Below, in pieces: positions 1 through 9,016 of a DNA stretch of 64,000 nt (position 1 is the stretch's first letter; each line of letters begins with the position of its first letter). This stretch comes from Neobacillus sp. FSL H8-0543 (lineage in GTDB: Bacteria > Bacillota > Bacilli > Bacillales > Cytobacillaceae): assembly GCF_038592905.1 (NCBI RefSeq), contig NZ_CP151943.1, positions 1,366,501 to 1,430,500 of the forward strand, in the 5' to 3' direction. The notes under the pieces are model-generated. The model saw only the letters and a program-made list of their open reading frames with translations, had not been told where the DNA came from and searched no databases. The translations under genes were made by a program, and so were the position numbers.

Positions 1-1064
1 GAACAAACTGTGCCTTTATTATCAAATGTAAATGATTCCAGCTCAGTCTTATTGCGGATTAATGCTCCAAGGTTGCGTGCTACTATCTCTCCTTGCTGCA
101 TGGCAATTTGTGCCGTAGGCGGGTAGGGGCGATTAATCTCTTCATTAATTACAAGTGAGCTATCTCCGATAATAAAAACATTGTCATGTCCAGGTACACG
201 TAGGTCTGGCTGTACTTTCACACGGCCTCTCATCGCTTCAAAACCAGATTTTTCAATGATTGAATTCCCGCGAATACCCGCTGCCCATACCACTGTACCA
301 GCTTTAATCATACGCGGTTCTTCCTCACCTTTTGCTACAAGAATACCCTCGGGCGTGCATTCTTTAATCGCTGTTCCAATTTGGAATTCGATACCTTTTC
401 TTTCTAATTGTGAAACTGCGTAGTTAACAAGCTCAGGATCGAAACCTGGTAGTACCGTTGGCGCGGCTTCCACACAGATAATTTTCACTTTATTGAAATC
501 AACATCGTACTCATGACATAGTTCTGGGATCCGATTTGATAGTTCGCCAAGAAACTCAATTCCAGTAAAACCCGCACCACCGACTACGATTGTTAAACGG
601 TCACCATTTTTTTCATCTTCCATATTGTACGTAGCAAATTGATATTCAATATGCTCGCGTAATTGACGAGAAGAGTTCACATTACTGATGCCAAATGCGT
701 ATTCTTTTAGTCCTTTAATACCGAACGTTTCTGGCTCGCCGCCAAGTGCAATCACAAGGTAGTCATATTCTATTTCGCTATTTTCTAAAATTACCTTTTT
801 ATCCTCTTTGTTGATTTCAACCACTGTATCTTGAACAAAATCAACTTTACTTCTATCAATAACATCACGAATATCATAACGAACACGGTCATGATGCAGC
901 GTTCCCGCTGATGCCTCATGTAACCATGTTGTTTCATAATGGTAATCATTTTTATTAATTAAAACGACATCCGCTTCATTTACACCTATTATTTTTTGCA
1001 ATCTAACAGTTGTCATTAGACCGCCATATCCCGCACCAACTATAACAATTTTAGGCTTTCTCAA
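1..1064 (-). CDS. yumB: Type II NADH dehydrogenase (NDH-2), 3' end cut by window
   Basis: Single-subunit FAD enzyme that moves electrons from NADH to membrane quinone without pumping protons. The reverse-strand reading shows an N-terminal dinucleotide fold (IVGAGYGG near residue 10), a second nucleotide fold (GGAGFTG, near residue 165) and the AAGIRG segment typical of NDH-2. About 354 residues are visible; the family is about 400, so the C-terminal membrane-binding part lies outside the window. The start is taken as TTG at 1064, behind a GGAAGTGA ribosome site; an in-frame GTG three codons upstream is too close to its site. The gene diverges from yumC, as in B. subtilis yumB-yumC, and a Rex-like site lies about 90 bp upstream. 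Family assignment is secure; the symbol is by synteny. Confidence 0.9.
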   Translation of the reverse strand, partial: MRKPKIVIVGAGYGGLMTTVRLQKIIGVNEADVVLINKNDYHYETTWLHEASAGTLHHDRVRYDIRDVIDRSKVDFVQDTVVEINKEDKKVILENSEIEYDYLVIALGGEPETFGIKGLKEYAFGISNVNSSRQLREHIEYQFATYNMEDEKNGDRLTIVVGGAGFTGIEFLGELSNRIPELCHEYDVDFNKVKIICVEAAPTVLPGFDPELVNYAVSQLERKGIEFQIGTAIKECTPEGILVAKGEEEPRMIKAGTVVWAAGIRGNSIIEKSGFEAMRGRVKVQPDLRVPGHDNVFIIGDSSLVINEEINRPYPPTAQIAMQQGEIVARNLGALIRNKTELESFTFDNKGTVC

Positions 1065-1152
1065 AGTGATCACTTCCACCCTTATTTAGTATTTGAATTG
1101 TCCTTAGGCATATCTTCCTCAAATTATGAGATTTTTATTTAAAGAGCACTCT

Positions 1153-1170
1153 TTGTGATGTAATTCACGT
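1153..1170. promoter_or_regulatory. Candidate Rex (NADH-sensing repressor) operator
   Basis: TTGTGATGTAATTCACGT matches the Rex pattern TTGTGA-N6-TCACAA at 10 of 12 half-site positions. It lies between the divergent NDH-2 gene and yumC, about 90 bp upstream of the NDH-2 start. Rex control of an NADH dehydrogenase gene is established in B. subtilis, so the placement makes biological sense. No binding data are visible, and the promoter elements were not resolved. Confidence 0.5.
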
Positions 1171-1486
1171 ACCATTATAAAACTAATGTGCCAATTGGCA
1201 ACACTATCATAAAACAGAAGCACCTATGCATTGTCTACCCCTTAACCAAAAAAAGTTTGCTAATCTGTCACATAATAGTAACAATATATTCACAATATAT
1301 CTTATGCTTTTATTTTCACAATATCAAGCGATTTGGCTGATTTATTTTATTAAAAAATACATACAGTTTCCTGTGTAGATTATTTATATCTGTCCTATAA
1401 TACTTCCCAAAAAATGTGAGCATTTTTTTAATTTGTGATATGATAAGGAATGGAGTTTACTACTACATAGTTGGGGGTAATATGGA

Positions 1487-2485
1487 GTGCTAGAAAATCA
1501 AAAGGTATATGACATTACAATCATCGGCGGCGGTCCTACCGGCCTTTTTACTGCCTTTTATGGCGGAATGAGACAAGCATCAGTAAAAATTATTGAAAGC
1601 TTACCTCAATTAGGCGGTCAATTATCGGCGCTTTACCCGGAAAAATACATTTATGATGTTGCTGGTTTTCCTAAAGTTCGTGCGCAAGAACTTGTTAATA
1701 ACCTTAAAGAACAAATGGCTAAATTTGAACCTACGGTTGCCCTAGAACAATCGGTTGAAAAATTAGAAAAGCAAGAAGACGGAATTTTTAAATTAACTAC
1801 CAACTCTGAAGTTCATTATTCAAAGACGATCATCATTACAGCTGGTAATGGTGCATTTCAGCCGCGCCGTTTAGAATTGGAAAGCGCTGCTCAATATGAA
1901 CGAAAAAACCTGCATTACTTTATTGATGATTTAAATAAGTTTGCTGGTCAAAAGGTAGTTGTTTTTGGCGGCGGCGATTCAGCGGTTGATTGGGCACTAA
2001 TGCTTGAGCCGATTGCTGAGAAAGTTACGATTGTCCACCGCAGAGACAAATTCCGCGCCCATGAACATAGTGTTGAAAACCTGCATAATTCAAAGGTTGA
2101 AGTTAAAACCCCTTTTGTACCTGCAGAACTAATCGGAGATGAAACGGGCATTAAGCAAGTTGTTCTCGGGACCGTAAGTGGTGACGGCACTGAAACATTT
2201 GATGTCGATGCAGTTATCTGTAATTACGGATTTGTTTCATCGTTAGGACCGATTAAAGAGTGGGGCTTGGATATTGAGAAAAATTCTATTATTGTTAACT
2301 CAAAAATGGAAACGAATACACCAGGCATTTATGCTGCTGGAGATATTTGCACCTACGAAGGAAAAGTGAAGTTAATAGCATGTGGATTTGGCGAAGCACC
2401 GACTGCAGTCAATAATGCAAAAGCCTATATTGATCCTAAGGCTAAAATTCAACCACTACACAGCTCATCAATGTTTAATCAATAA
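1487..2485 (+). CDS. yumC: Ferredoxin/flavodoxin-NADP+ reductase, thioredoxin-reductase type
   Basis: FAD enzyme that exchanges electrons between NADPH and ferredoxin or flavodoxin in the cytoplasm. The 332 residues contain the FAD-binding GGGPTG (about residues 14-19), the NADPH-binding [10 protein letters not shown] (about residue 161) and the C-terminal YAAGDI block. The thioredoxin-reductase CxxC pair is absent, which separates this Bacillus YumC class from true thioredoxin reductases. The start is GTG at 1487 behind GGGGGT; an ATG three bases upstream runs into a stop at once. The length equals that of B. subtilis YumC, and the gene diverges from the NDH-2 gene. A strong hairpin terminator follows directly. 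Confidence 0.93.
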   Translation: MLENQKVYDITIIGGGPTGLFTAFYGGMRQASVKIIESLPQLGGQLSALYPEKYIYDVAGFPKVRAQELVNNLKEQMAKFEPTVALEQSVEKLEKQEDGIFKLTTNSEVHYSKTIIITAGNGAFQPRRLELESAAQYERKNLHYFIDDLNKFAGQKVVVFGGGDSAVDWALMLEPIAEKVTIVHRRDKFRAHEHSVENLHNSKVEVKTPFVPAELIGDETGIKQVVLGTVSGDGTETFDVDAVICNYGFVSSLGPIKEWGLDIEKNSIIVNSKMETNTPGIYAAGDICTYEGKVKLIACGFGEAPTAVNNAKAYIDPKAKIQPLHSSSMFNQ

Positions 2486-2489
2486 ATAC

Positions 2490-2517
2490 AAAAGGCGCCG
2501 TTTTGTCGGCGCCTTTT
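2490..2517. terminator. Bidirectional rho-independent terminator
   Basis: A perfect stem AAAGGCGCCG / CGGCGCCTTT flanked by A and T runs sits between convergent yumC and yutM and can serve both strands. Confidence 0.9.
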
Positions 2518-2531
2518 CAAATTGGTTATTA

Positions 2532-2897
2532 TTAACACTCTTCTGGTGTTCCAGTAGCCGTTGCTGTCCGGAACGATGATCCGCAACCGCATGACGCAAT
2601 CGCATTTGGGTTTTCAATCGTAAAACCGCCACCCATCATCGATTGCTTGTAATCAATCTTTGTGCCCTTTAATATAGCAGCATCCTCTTTATTAACCAAA
2701 ATTTGCACACCATACTGTTCTAACTGAAGGTCTTGTTCTGTTACTTCATGATCAAAACCCATTCCATATGTTAATCCGCTGCAGCCGCCGCCCTGAACAC
2801 TAACCCTTAGAAATGCGCCTTCTTCTTCATTATGCTTTATCATTTCTTTTACATGAAGAGCCGCAGCTTCTGTTACAATAACTACATCTTGAGTCAT
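2532..2897 (-). CDS. yutM: HesB/IscA-family iron-sulfur carrier protein
   Basis: A-type Fe-S scaffold or carrier of 121 residues. The three expected cysteines are visible: one in GGGCSGLTYG (about residue 39) and the C-terminal CGCG pair, which together hold the cluster or iron. The start ATG has a strong GGAGGAGAAAC ribosome site. It opens a set of small Fe-S and redox genes (yuzB, yuzD, yutI) with the B. subtilis order. B. subtilis SufA was formerly called YutM; the client proteins are not identifiable here. Confidence 0.92.
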   Translation of the reverse strand: MTQDVVIVTEAAALHVKEMIKHNEEEGAFLRVSVQGGGCSGLTYGMGFDHEVTEQDLQLEQYGVQILVNKEDAAILKGTKIDYKQSMMGGGFTIENPNAIASCGCGSSFRTATATGTPEEC

Positions 2898-3040
2898 TTG
2901 TTTCTCCTCCTTTTTGAGGTCTTTCTATTAGTATATACACTATAGAATAAGGACTCAACTAATTAGATTGAAAAAAGGGCGTCTATTATACGTCCAATTT
3001 TAGTACCCGGTAACTAGTGTCCGTGTAGTGAAACTGTTAT

Positions 3041-3280
3041 TTAAAACATCGGATTATCTTCTAAGTATTGGTAAATGTTATCAACCAGTTCATCAGCTGT
3101 ACTTCCTGTGACAACTTCCCCGTTCACTAACGCATAAAGTGTGGAAGCACATTTTCCGCAATACCCTAGACAACCGTATTCAATGACATCCAAATCGTAA
3201 TCTTTTTCTAATCTTTCAAGTGCCTTTTGGGAACCGTTCGCAAGATTACTTATACAAAATTCAATAATAGGTTTTATCAT
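3041..3280 (-). CDS. yuzB: YuzB family protein (DUF1450), four-cysteine small protein
   Basis: Protein of 79 residues with the DUF1450 pattern: IEFCISNLA near the N-terminus and CLGYCGKC in the middle, giving four cysteines that could bind a metal or cluster. The function is not known. A GTG three codons upstream (3289) lies inside the ribosome site GGAGAGGTG, so the ATG at 3280 with 7-8 bp spacing is preferred. It lies between yutM and yuzD as in B. subtilis. A weak hairpin with a T run (about 2974-2997) lies downstream. Confidence 0.85.
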   Translation of the reverse strand: MIKPIIEFCISNLANGSQKALERLEKDYDLDVIEYGCLGYCGKCASTLYALVNGEVVTGSTADELVDNIYQYLEDNPMF

Positions 3281-3289
3281 GGCTTTCAC

Positions 3290-3618
3290 CTCTCCACTAA
3301 CATATTATCCTACAATGTTTTATTAGCATCGTCAAATAACATGTCTTAACACATATTGTCAATAATATAATTATATCTTTGTTATTTTTCCACATTCCAG
3401 CTACACTCTTTATGGATGGCAGACCATACAATTACGTGATGGGTTTCAGATTATTGTAATCTAGGATCCTTTGGGTGTATAAGTAACATAATGGTTAAAA
3501 AAACAATTCTAGCTACCTAACAAGTTTTGTCCCTAAGTGTACACAAAAAAAAGCACACTCTTTTTCATAACTGAAATAGAATGTGTATTGCTTAGTATTT
3601 TAATGTTCATAGCCTGAA
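3290..3618. other. Intergenic spacer between yuzB and yuzD
   Basis: No convincing gene is seen in this 329-bp AT-rich stretch. It holds the upstream region of yuzB and, at its yuzD end, the probable yuzD terminator listed separately. Confidence 0.6.
3543..3588 (-). terminator. Probable terminator of yuzD
   Basis: On the minus strand ACACATTCT pairs imperfectly with AGAGTGTG, followed by a run of eight T. Confidence 0.5.
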
Positions 3619-3948
3619 TTACATCTCAGCTTTATATCCGTATTTTTCTAATTCAGCAAAAATCGTTTTGAGCCTAGGATTTCCCTCGCCAACGATTTTT
3701 TCATTGATAACAACCACTGGATAAAACATGTCTTCGTCAATGACCCTTTTAGCAAAATCCGCTTTTTCTATTTCTTCTGGCGGCTGTTGTATATCAACAT
3801 ATGACATCGTAAATGGCTGATTGGGGAACCTTCTAGAAATTGCTGCCTCTAACCACTCGAACGTTTCCTTTGAGGATGGCAAATGAACACAGCTAGGGCA
3901 TAATTCGTCAGAACCATATAGGATGATTTCAATTTTAAATTTTGTCAC
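3619..3948 (-). CDS. yuzD: YuzD family thioredoxin-like protein (DUF1462)
   Basis: Protein of 109 residues with a thioredoxin-like layout. It has an N-terminal strand ending in a CPSC motif (residues 17-20, in DELCPSCVHLPSS) and a later YPVVVINEKIVGEG segment with the cis-proline position found in thioredoxin folds. The start is GTG behind GAGGG. Its neighbours are small Fe-S genes, and yutI diverges from it. A redox role is inferred from the fold and context; no substrate is known. Confidence 0.85.
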   Translation of the reverse strand: MTKFKIEIILYGSDELCPSCVHLPSSKETFEWLEAAISRRFPNQPFTMSYVDIQQPPEEIEKADFAKRVIDEDMFYPVVVINEKIVGEGNPRLKTIFAELEKYGYKAEM

Positions 3949-4101
3949 AAAATCAATCCCTCGCGTTTTTCTTTTATTTTACAACATTTAAACTATAAAA
4001 ACATAAAAATATGTATTAAGTTGGGTGATTTCCAAATTTCTAAGAATGGATTTTTACCGTCGTTGACATTATAATAAAAGGTAGGAAGGGAGTAGATAAA
4101 T

Positions 4102-4338
4102 ATGCAAGAACAAGAAATGTTAGAGCAAGTTCAAGAAGTATTAGATAAATTACGTCCATTTCTTCTTCGCGATGGCGGAGATTGTGAATTAGTTGATGTT
4201 GAAGATGGTATTGTCAAACTCCGTTTGCTAGGTGCATGTGGAACCTGCCCAAGTTCAACTATCACACTTAAAGCTGGTATTGAGAGAGCTCTTTTAGAAG
4301 AAGTTCCTGGCGTTGTTGAAGTAGAACAAGTTTTCTAA
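4102..4338 (+). CDS. yutI: NifU C-terminal-domain Fe-S scaffold/carrier
   Basis: Small NifU-like domain of 78 residues that holds a labile Fe-S cluster through the CGTCPSS motif (about residue 50). The preceding [12 protein letters not shown] segment is typical of Nfu proteins. It is shorter than many Nfu proteins because it has only the NifU domain. ATG start behind AGGAAGGGAG. It diverges from yuzD and is followed by a strong terminator. It probably works with the SufBCD assembly system encoded at 22-27.5 kb. Confidence 0.9.
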   Translation: MQEQEMLEQVQEVLDKLRPFLLRDGGDCELVDVEDGIVKLRLLGACGTCPSSTITLKAGIERALLEEVPGVVEVEQVF

Positions 4339-4350
4339 TTCAAAAGTGTG

Positions 4351-4387
4351 AAAAGCGATTGCCAAATTCAAATTGGCAATCGCTTTT
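4351..4387. terminator. Bidirectional terminator between yutI and yutH
   Basis: The stem AAAGCGATTGCCAAATT / AATTGGCAATCGCTTT followed by a T run lies between convergent genes. Confidence 0.9.
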
Positions 4388-4394
4388 TCTTATA

Positions 4395-5402
4395 TTATGT
4401 TAGTAACCAGTCCACCTGCGGGATTTTCAAGTTTTTCATTTGCGCCCCTGCGGATTGATAGAAGCGTCCTAAAAATCGTTCGTATTCCATTGATTGCCTT
4501 AATATTTTAGTTAACTTTTCCTCTAACACTCTTTTCTCTTGCTCAGACTGAGTTATATAGTAATTTTCAATGCACTCAAAATAATGAAGCGGAAAGAGTA
4601 ACCGTGAAAACAGCAGTCTCCATGAAAAAGACGTCAACGGAGCAACTGCTTGATAATCGGTGAAGAATTGGTTTAATTCAAGCTCATACGTTTGGGTATT
4701 GCGGAAATATCGTTCACGGGTCCATTCCGCGAGATCACGGCTTCGATGATCAAAAACCCAATCAAAAGGATTTTTAATATAATAACTTGTACCCCATGTA
4801 GTTTCAGAAAATCGCTCATGACAAACGGTCCCACTGTCAGAAACGTTTGGTTCATCGTCAATTTCGGTATCCACTAAATATTGGATAGCATTCTCTGTCA
4901 TTCCAATATAATATGGAAAGGAATCAATAAACATCTTTTCAAACTCGTCCTCTGGTGTTTGGAAAAGGAGGTCATTCCATACCTTTTCTATTTGCTCAAG
5001 ACGCTTCTCCCAAAGTTGTTTCCATTGTCCAATCCTGCTGTTCCGTTCAATTTTAAACGGTACCGTTTTTCCGCGTTCATGAAATTTCGCCAGCTTTCTG
5101 CCTAATCTAAGTTTTTGCTGCTTCTCGGATTGACGATTGGCTAATACACAATAGTTTGTTTCTTCCCACGCAGTAATTAGGCTGCCATCCTTAGCAGGCA
5201 GGAAGGCTGGTACGTGGGAATCCCCAGAATTTCTTAAGTGTTCAGCAATCTTTTCTAATTCTTCTATATCCTCTTTTTCCCGCCTGCCCGGCTTGGCAAT
5301 TAAATACAAAAAACCATTACCTCTAAGCGCATCATAGGAATTTAGTTTAAAATATTCATCGACGGTTATCCCATACTGTTGCTCAAGTAATTTTTGCAGC
5401 AT
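4395..5402 (-). CDS. yutH: Spore coat-associated protein YutH
   Basis: Protein of 335 residues resembling the CotS/YutH group: kinase-like (APH fold) proteins found with the spore coat. The N-terminus (QQYGITVDEYFKLNSYDALRG) and the tryptophan-rich middle (DWVFDHRSRDLAEWTRERYF) fit YutH; catalytic kinase motifs are not obvious. Its position next to yutI and yutG agrees with B. subtilis. The ATG start is preceded by GAGGTGAGGAA. Its presence supports a spore-forming host. The enzymatic role, if any, is unknown. Confidence 0.82.
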   Translation of the reverse strand: MLQKLLEQQYGITVDEYFKLNSYDALRGNGFLYLIAKPGRREKEDIEELEKIAEHLRNSGDSHVPAFLPAKDGSLITAWEETNYCVLANRQSEKQQKLRLGRKLAKFHERGKTVPFKIERNSRIGQWKQLWEKRLEQIEKVWNDLLFQTPEDEFEKMFIDSFPYYIGMTENAIQYLVDTEIDDEPNVSDSGTVCHERFSETTWGTSYYIKNPFDWVFDHRSRDLAEWTRERYFRNTQTYELELNQFFTDYQAVAPLTSFSWRLLFSRLLFPLHYFECIENYYITQSEQEKRVLEEKLTKILRQSMEYERFLGRFYQSAGAQMKNLKIPQVDWLLT

Positions 5403-5617
5403 TTCCTCACCTCGACCTCTTCTTTAACTACTGCCTAAATCATATATATGTAATAGGTATAGAAAACTTGTTGTCTTCCCGTATTTTAAAGAGAATTAAA
5501 GTAACAATATGAGTGAAAAATAGGAAATGGACCTATGTTACTTTTCAAAAGATTGTGCATATGTTATGAATTAAGTGTATATATAATGAAAATTCCAAAG
5601 AAAAGGTGATTAATGGG

Positions 5618-6118
5618 ATGGCAGACGACAAAAAAATGGACTTAACAGAAGAAACTGCACGGAGATGGATTAAAGAAAGAGGCGTCGAAATTCAGGACAT
5701 TGCCGATTTAGTTTTTTTTCTCCAAGAAAAATATCATGAAAATTTAAAGATGGAAGACTGTATAGCAAATGTCGAGCGAGTTCTTTCTAAACGCGAAGTA
5801 CAAAATGCTGTCATTACTGGGATCCAGCTTGATATGCTAGCAGAAAAGGGCATGTTAGAAGAGCCCATTCAGTCAATTATAAAAACAGATGAGAGCCTTT
5901 ATGGTGTCGATGAAATTCTCGCCTTGTCGATTGTTAATGTGTATGGTTCCATCGGCTTTACTAACTACGGTTATATCGATAAACAAAAACCAGGAATATT
6001 AGCACGATTAAATGATAAATCCACTGGGGAATGCCACACATTCCTAGATGATATTATTGGCGCCGTTGCTGCAGCAGCATCCAGCAGACTCGCTCACCGC
6101 GCCGCACATGTGGAATAA
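5618..6118 (+). CDS. yutG: Phosphatidylglycerophosphatase A-type protein
   Basis: Protein of 166 residues of the PgpA/YutG family, which removes phosphate from phosphatidylglycerol phosphate in phospholipid synthesis. The C-terminal half carries the PgpA-like blocks, with YGSIGFTNYGYIDK, the acidic CHTFLDDIIGAVAAA stretch and a basic C-terminus. ATG at 5618 is chosen with AAGGTGAT seven bases upstream; a GTG at 5606 lies inside that site. Firmicute members lack the long transmembrane part of the E. coli enzyme, so membrane contact is probably peripheral. A decayed CTAG-type repeat begins at its stop codon. Confidence 0.8.
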   Translation: MADDKKMDLTEETARRWIKERGVEIQDIADLVFFLQEKYHENLKMEDCIANVERVLSKREVQNAVITGIQLDMLAEKGMLEEPIQSIIKTDESLYGVDEILALSIVNVYGSIGFTNYGYIDKQKPGILARLNDKSTGECHTFLDDIIGAVAAAASSRLAHRAAHVE

Positions 6119-6180
6119 CTAGAAAAGCCGAAGCACTTATTTATCCGAAGTTCATTAGTAGCTTGGCGCTGAAACTATAA
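6116..6180. repeat. Decayed short copy of the CTAG-bounded repeat
   Basis: It begins TAACTAGAAAAGC at the yutG stop codon and ends with TTGGCGCTGAAACTATAA. Both ends resemble those of the 208-bp element at 9623-9830, whose ends are CTAGAAAAGC and GGGCGCTGAAGCTAG. The middle is shortened. As with the full copy, it lies between convergent genes. Confidence 0.5.
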
Positions 6181-6188
6181 TATTGAAG

Positions 6189-6220
6189 AAAACAGGATGG
6201 ATTCCTCCATCCTGTTTTTT
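6189..6220. terminator. Bidirectional terminator between yutG and yutF
   Basis: The perfect stem AACAGGATGGA / TCCATCCTGTT has T runs on both strands. The yutF stop codon overlaps its edge. Confidence 0.9.
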
Positions 6221-6983
6221 AAGGCTCCCATTGATCCAATGAATCAATGGCATAGGTAGGCTTTCGATCATAAGTAGTCAATAAATCCTTTGTTGTTACA
6301 CCAGTATGAACTAATAATGTATCCAGCCCAGCGTTCATTCCTGCTAAGATATCTGTATCATAATAATCTCCCACCATAAGTGTTTCATCTTTGGCCGTTC
6401 CCAAAACCTTCAAGGCTTGTTCCATAATGATAGATTCAGGCTTTCCGATAAATATAGGCTGTGTTTGTGTTGAAACAGAAATAACGGAGGTTAGCGAACC
6501 ATTCCCTGGCATCAAGCCTCGCTCAGTTGGAATCGCAATATCTCCGTTCGTGGAAATGAATGTTGCCCCATTACGGACAGCCAAGCAAGCCACGGCTAAT
6601 TTTTCATAACTAATTGATCGATCAATCCCTACTACGACAAAGTCAGCATTTTCACCGGCAAGCTGAAGGTTCTTTTCTTTAAGTGCGGTACGGATGCCTT
6701 CCTCACCTATCACATAGATTGTTGCGTCTTTATTTTTTTCAAAAATGAAATTAGCTGTGGCCTGGCTTGTTGTGAAGACCTGCTTTTCAGTTGCTGGAAT
6801 ATCAAATTCGCATAGTTTTCTAGCTACTTGTTCAGGTGTCCTTGCTGAATTATTTGTTACAAATAAGTAAGGAATTCCTTTATCCTGCAATTTTTTAACA
6901 AAATCTGAAGCCGCATCAATCCGCTCCGTTCCTTTATACATCGTGCCATCCAAGTCAATTAAATACCCTTTATACTTTTTCAT
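6219..6983 (-). CDS. yutF: NagD-type HAD-family sugar phosphatase
   Basis: Cytoplasmic HAD hydrolase of 254 residues. The nucleophile motif DLDGTMYKG is at residues 10-18, motif II is LFVTNNSARTPEQ (about residue 42), and the C-terminal block MVGDYYDTDILAGMNAG carries the metal-binding acids. The long cap between them is typical of the NagD/p-nitrophenylphosphatase class. ATG at 6983 has GGAGTG at good spacing; upstream in-frame codons read through non-coding DNA. The physiological substrate is unknown. The hairpin at 7021-7050 separates it from yutE. Confidence 0.9.
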   Translation of the reverse strand: MKKYKGYLIDLDGTMYKGTERIDAASDFVKKLQDKGIPYLFVTNNSARTPEQVARKLCEFDIPATEKQVFTTSQATANFIFEKNKDATIYVIGEEGIRTALKEKNLQLAGENADFVVVGIDRSISYEKLAVACLAVRNGATFISTNGDIAIPTERGLMPGNGSLTSVISVSTQTQPIFIGKPESIIMEQALKVLGTAKDETLMVGDYYDTDILAGMNAGLDTLLVHTGVTTKDLLTTYDRKPTYAIDSLDQWEP

Positions 6984-7020
6984 ATGTATCACTCCTATAC
7001 CTAGGATAACCGATTTTTTA

Positions 7021-7050
7021 ATAAAAATAAGACCGCAATGATGCGGTCCG
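7021..7050 (-). terminator. Terminator after yutE
   Basis: On the minus strand GACCGCA pairs with TGCGGTC, followed by a T-rich tract. It lies just upstream of yutF. Confidence 0.65.
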
Positions 7051-7054
7051 AAAG

Positions 7055-7492
7055 TCATTTTTTAAATGCAGATACTGGTCCTAGTTCATTGGTTAAATAA
7101 TCCCTAATATTGTTAGGGAATAACGATAATGCCTGTATACCACCTGAGAATTGCTTGTATAGTTCACGATGATCGATATCTGTATACAACTGGACAAGTG
7201 CTTTCCGGCATTGAATGAGGTCTTTTAAGCTATGACCATTTACCTCTGAGATGACCTTTTCATCGACTAATATATCTATAATATCCTCGTAGCTGCCGGG
7301 ATCACGCATAATAAAGCCATCAATCATGCTGTTGCCAACATCTAGAATAGACTCAATAGTCATATGCACCAAGCGCTCCTGGGCAGCCTTTTCTATGTCT
7401 GTCACCCAAACCTCTTTACTTGTAAGCAGGTTAATTTGCTTTTCTAAAAATATTAATGTGGCTTCAATTTTTTCACGGTCAACAAAATACAT
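7055..7492 (-). CDS. yutE: DUF86 HEPN-domain protein YutE
   Basis: All-helical HEPN (DUF86/HepT-like) protein of 145 residues. HepT RNase toxins carry R-x4-6-H-x-Y. Here the matching segment is R-KALV-Q-L-Y (about residues 92-99), with glutamine where the catalytic histidine is expected. No MNT nucleotidyltransferase partner gene is adjacent. By family knowledge it could be a housekeeping derivative without RNase activity. ATG start behind GGAAGTGG. The neighbour order yutF-yutE is conserved with B. subtilis. Confidence 0.85.
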   Translation of the reverse strand: MYFVDREKIEATLIFLEKQINLLTSKEVWVTDIEKAAQERLVHMTIESILDVGNSMIDGFIMRDPGSYEDIIDILVDEKVISEVNGHSLKDLIQCRKALVQLYTDIDHRELYKQFSGGIQALSLFPNNIRDYLTNELGPVSAFKK

Positions 7493-7520
7493 TTTAAGTC
7501 CACTTCCTTGTTTAATATAA

Positions 7521-8822
7521 CTATGTTGCCATACATGCGAGGAGATCTGCTGGGGGCGCGTAAAAATAGCCCTGAGCTAAATCCACCTTATTTCTCGTTA
7601 ATACAGATGCTTCCCCTTCGTTTTCGATTCCTTCTGCAACTACTAAGGAACCTGCTTCCCTTGCAACAAGAAGGAGTCCTTTTAACATAGATTCCTTGAG
7701 AGAATTTTTATCAATATTTTCAATTACGGAGCGGTCAATTTTTATAATATCAGGCATAATTTCGCTGATACTATTCAAATTAGCATATCCGGCCCCTGTA
7801 TCATCTACTGCAAATTTAAAGCCCATTAAACGCAAAATCTTTATATTATAAATGAAATCCTTTAAGCCATCAATTGAATCACGTTCTGTCACTTCAAATG
7901 TAATCTGCTTTGGGAGTATCCCTTTATATTGCTTAAGCAACTTTTTTATATCACGGGTAAAACTAATATTGGCTAACGTGATTGGTGTGCAATTAATGAA
8001 GATGTCCTGACGGCAGCGGGTTTCTTTTATTTGTTGAAATGCCTTTTCCAGGACAATCATTTCAAGCTTATATAAAAGCCCCGTTTGTCTGGCTACCGAA
8101 AAAAGCGGAAGCGGTAATTCTAAAGCTGTTCCCTTTGGTCCGCGGGTTAGCATTTCCAGTGCGTAGATTTTGTTTGTAGCCACATCAATAATAGGCTGTG
8201 CCAACATAGTAATATTTTTTTCAGACACAATCTTTCCAATCGTGTATACCATCTCATTAAATTCAGAATGAACTCTTTTCTCCGCCATTGCAATGGCCTG
8301 CCTGTGCGCCCTAAAGACGGAATCCTGAATCGAACAATCACCTCTCTCCACAAACATATAGCCTGCTTCAAAAATTGGCTGTACGTTGGGAAATAGCTTG
8401 GTCAATCTTACTTCGACTTCACTCGTTATTTTTTTCATAAGGATGTCAATATTTGATATCGAATGTCTGTCATGATTAACTTTTATTATAAGAGTAACCC
8501 CGTCACCATAGTAATCATGTAGGGTAATGACATCTTTGTTGTTGCCTTCTTCTTCAATATATTTTTGAAAGGACTTTTTTAGGGTTTTCATCAATTTATA
8601 ATGGTGATGTTGCCCCAATTGGTCAATTAAGTCCTTTTGGTTTATGATATTAAACACTATAACAGCTACTTCATGGCCAGCATTAAAAGCAGCAGTTACC
8701 CCCTCTAGAACAGGATTGCGCAATACGAAATTCGGAGGGAAATAACGAATAGACGATAGAGGCAAAAAGATTTTACCCCATTGCATTACACTTTTCGCTT
8801 TTTTCATGTAACGACCATTCAT
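7521..8822 (-). CDS. Degenerate GGDEF - EAL domain c-di-GMP phosphodiesterase-like protein
   Basis: Protein of 433 residues. The N-terminal half resembles a GGDEF domain but has YYGDGV in place of GG(D/E)EF, so cyclase activity is unlikely. The C-terminal EAL domain keeps the expected active-site features: EMLTR (for EALTR), an asparagine in FINCTP, FEVTERD, VDDTGAG, IIKIDRS, VAEGIE and LAQGYFYAPP. This predicts hydrolysis of c-di-GMP. There is no signal peptide or membrane segment. ATG at 8822 has GAGAGGG at suitable spacing; earlier in-frame codons overlap that site. It sits between yutE and yutD, and the sensory input and target are unknown. Confidence 0.85.
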   Translation of the reverse strand: MNGRYMKKAKSVMQWGKIFLPLSSIRYFPPNFVLRNPVLEGVTAAFNAGHEVAVIVFNIINQKDLIDQLGQHHHYKLMKTLKKSFQKYIEEEGNNKDVITLHDYYGDGVTLIIKVNHDRHSISNIDILMKKITSEVEVRLTKLFPNVQPIFEAGYMFVERGDCSIQDSVFRAHRQAIAMAEKRVHSEFNEMVYTIGKIVSEKNITMLAQPIIDVATNKIYALEMLTRGPKGTALELPLPLFSVARQTGLLYKLEMIVLEKAFQQIKETRCRQDIFINCTPITLANISFTRDIKKLLKQYKGILPKQITFEVTERDSIDGLKDFIYNIKILRLMGFKFAVDDTGAGYANLNSISEIMPDIIKIDRSVIENIDKNSLKESMLKGLLLVAREAGSLVVAEGIENEGEASVLTRNKVDLAQGYFYAPPADLLACMAT

Positions 8823-9016
8823 TGATTTCATCCCTCTCAAACACCAACATATGTCAAATTACTTTTATTGTATCATAATTAGACAAGATTCGTGTTTTTC
8901 CTTCAGTAAAATATTAACAAAATATTCTTTAGAACCAAATACTCCCACCAGAATATATATTTTGGTAATATAGAGAGGATTCCAAATAACGACTATGAGT
9001 AAAGGGGACCATTATT

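Noticed and set aside
1434-1452. Second Rex site just upstream of yumC (TTTGTGATATGATAA)
   Set aside because: Only one half-site is present; the partner arm does not match.
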